DNA of 31,467 nt from Cloacibacillus sp. (GTDB lineage Bacteria; Synergistota; Synergistia; Synergistales; Synergistaceae). Positions 31,221 to 31,467 of the stretch are shown here, piece by piece. The stretch spans positions 1 through 31,467 of the forward strand of contig NZ_JAJBUX010000106.1 of NCBI RefSeq assembly GCF_020860125.1, written 5' to 3'. Positions within the stretch are counted from its first letter, which is position 1; every line of letters starts with the position of its first letter. Made by a program: the position numbers and the translations under genes. The notes beneath the pieces were generated by a model that ran no database searches, was not told the DNA's origin, and was given only the letters and a program-made list of their open reading frames with translations.

Positions 31221-31247
31221 CTTCCACGACAGGGAAGGATTAAATAT

Positions 31248-31467
31248 ATGGGACAGACAGAGCAGGCGCTTGAAGTTTTAAAAAAGGTATTTGGCTACAG
31301 CTCCTTCAGAAAGGGGCAGCAGGAAATCATCGAGGCCGTGACCTCGGGCCGCGACGCGCTCGGCATCATGCCGACGGGCGCGGGAAAGTCCCTCTGCTAC
31401 CAGATCCCCGCGATCCTCGGCGGCGGCACCGCCATCATCATCTCCCCTCTTATATCACTTATGAAAA
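31248..31467 (+). CDS. recQ: ATP-dependent DNA helicase RecQ (5' part)
   Basis: The first 73 residues are present; the gene runs off the window. The Q-motif region FGYSSFRKGQQ (residues 15-25) and Walker A MPTGAGKSLCYQIPA (41-55), then ISPLISLM, are diagnostic of RecQ, a 3'-5' helicase that unwinds forks and recombination intermediates. AGGGAAGGA (31231-31239) precedes the ATG by 8 bases. Nothing can be said of the C-terminal RQC and HRDC domains. Confidence 0.95.
   Translation, partial: MGQTEQALEVLKKVFGYSSFRKGQQEIIEAVTSGRDALGIMPTGAGKSLCYQIPAILGGGTAIIISPLISLMK

Noticed and set aside
1..31467. CRISPR array, tRNA or rRNA genes
   Set aside because: The 33-bp spaced repeats are short, degenerate and few, so they are not CRISPR, and no tRNA or rRNA sequence was recognised by eye.

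Overview
The window looks like chromosomal DNA from a member of the Synergistota, possibly a gut genus such as Cloacibacillus or Synergistes. The best clue is the 883-residue secreted protein at 13119-15770. It ends in a glycine-rich stretch, the motif GGGCNSG, a hydrophobic helix and RRK, which is the Synergist-CTERM protein-sorting signal. The GC-rich coding sequence, a TonB-dependent receptor (so a diderm envelope) and a periplasmic MetQ fit this. The genus is an inference. No rRNA, tRNA, CRISPR array, integrase or insertion sequence was recognised.

Layout. 1-451 is a mosaic of intergenic repeats. 452-4246 (minus) holds an FCD-type regulator and a large membrane sensor joining beta-propellers to an HD-GYP domain. 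4247-4840 is a second repeat mosaic. 4841-6334 is a secreted protein of unknown function. 6345-9129 is a methionine-uptake operon: strong promoter, 28-codon leader ORF with a methionine-codon cluster, intrinsic terminator, then metN, metI and metQ. 9283-10914 holds a divergent pair, a DMT permease and an exported protein. 11403-12030 is a RelB/DinJ-RelE/ParE toxin-antitoxin pair. 12148-16818 is accessory in character: a cysteine-rich unknown protein, the Synergist-CTERM protein, and an XRE/S24 repressor behind AT-rich palindromic DNA. 17077-21859 holds a TonB-dependent receptor and, convergent to it, a hybrid histidine kinase with two periplasmic solute-binding domains. 21986-26016 is a two-gene operon of a SNF2-family ATPase and a SWIM zinc-finger protein. 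26097-27752 encodes a nucleoside kinase-like protein. 27753-28114 is another repeat-bearing gap. 28115-29714 holds a periplasmic cyclophilin and a DUF2156 protein. 29896-31173 is a membrane-anchored TPR protein, and recQ begins at 31248 and runs off the window.

Main discovery candidate. The metNIQ leader has the parts of a ribosome-mediated transcription attenuator sensing methionine: a consensus promoter, a short ORF with codons ATG ATG ATG TGC ATG, a terminator before metN, and an upstream segment (6461-6471) that resembles the terminator's 3' arm and can pair with its 5' arm. The same segment can also pair with the leader's Shine-Dalgarno. Methionine genes are usually controlled by SAM riboswitches, T-boxes or MetJ/MetR; none was recognised here. 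Pairings were worked out by hand and were not computed.
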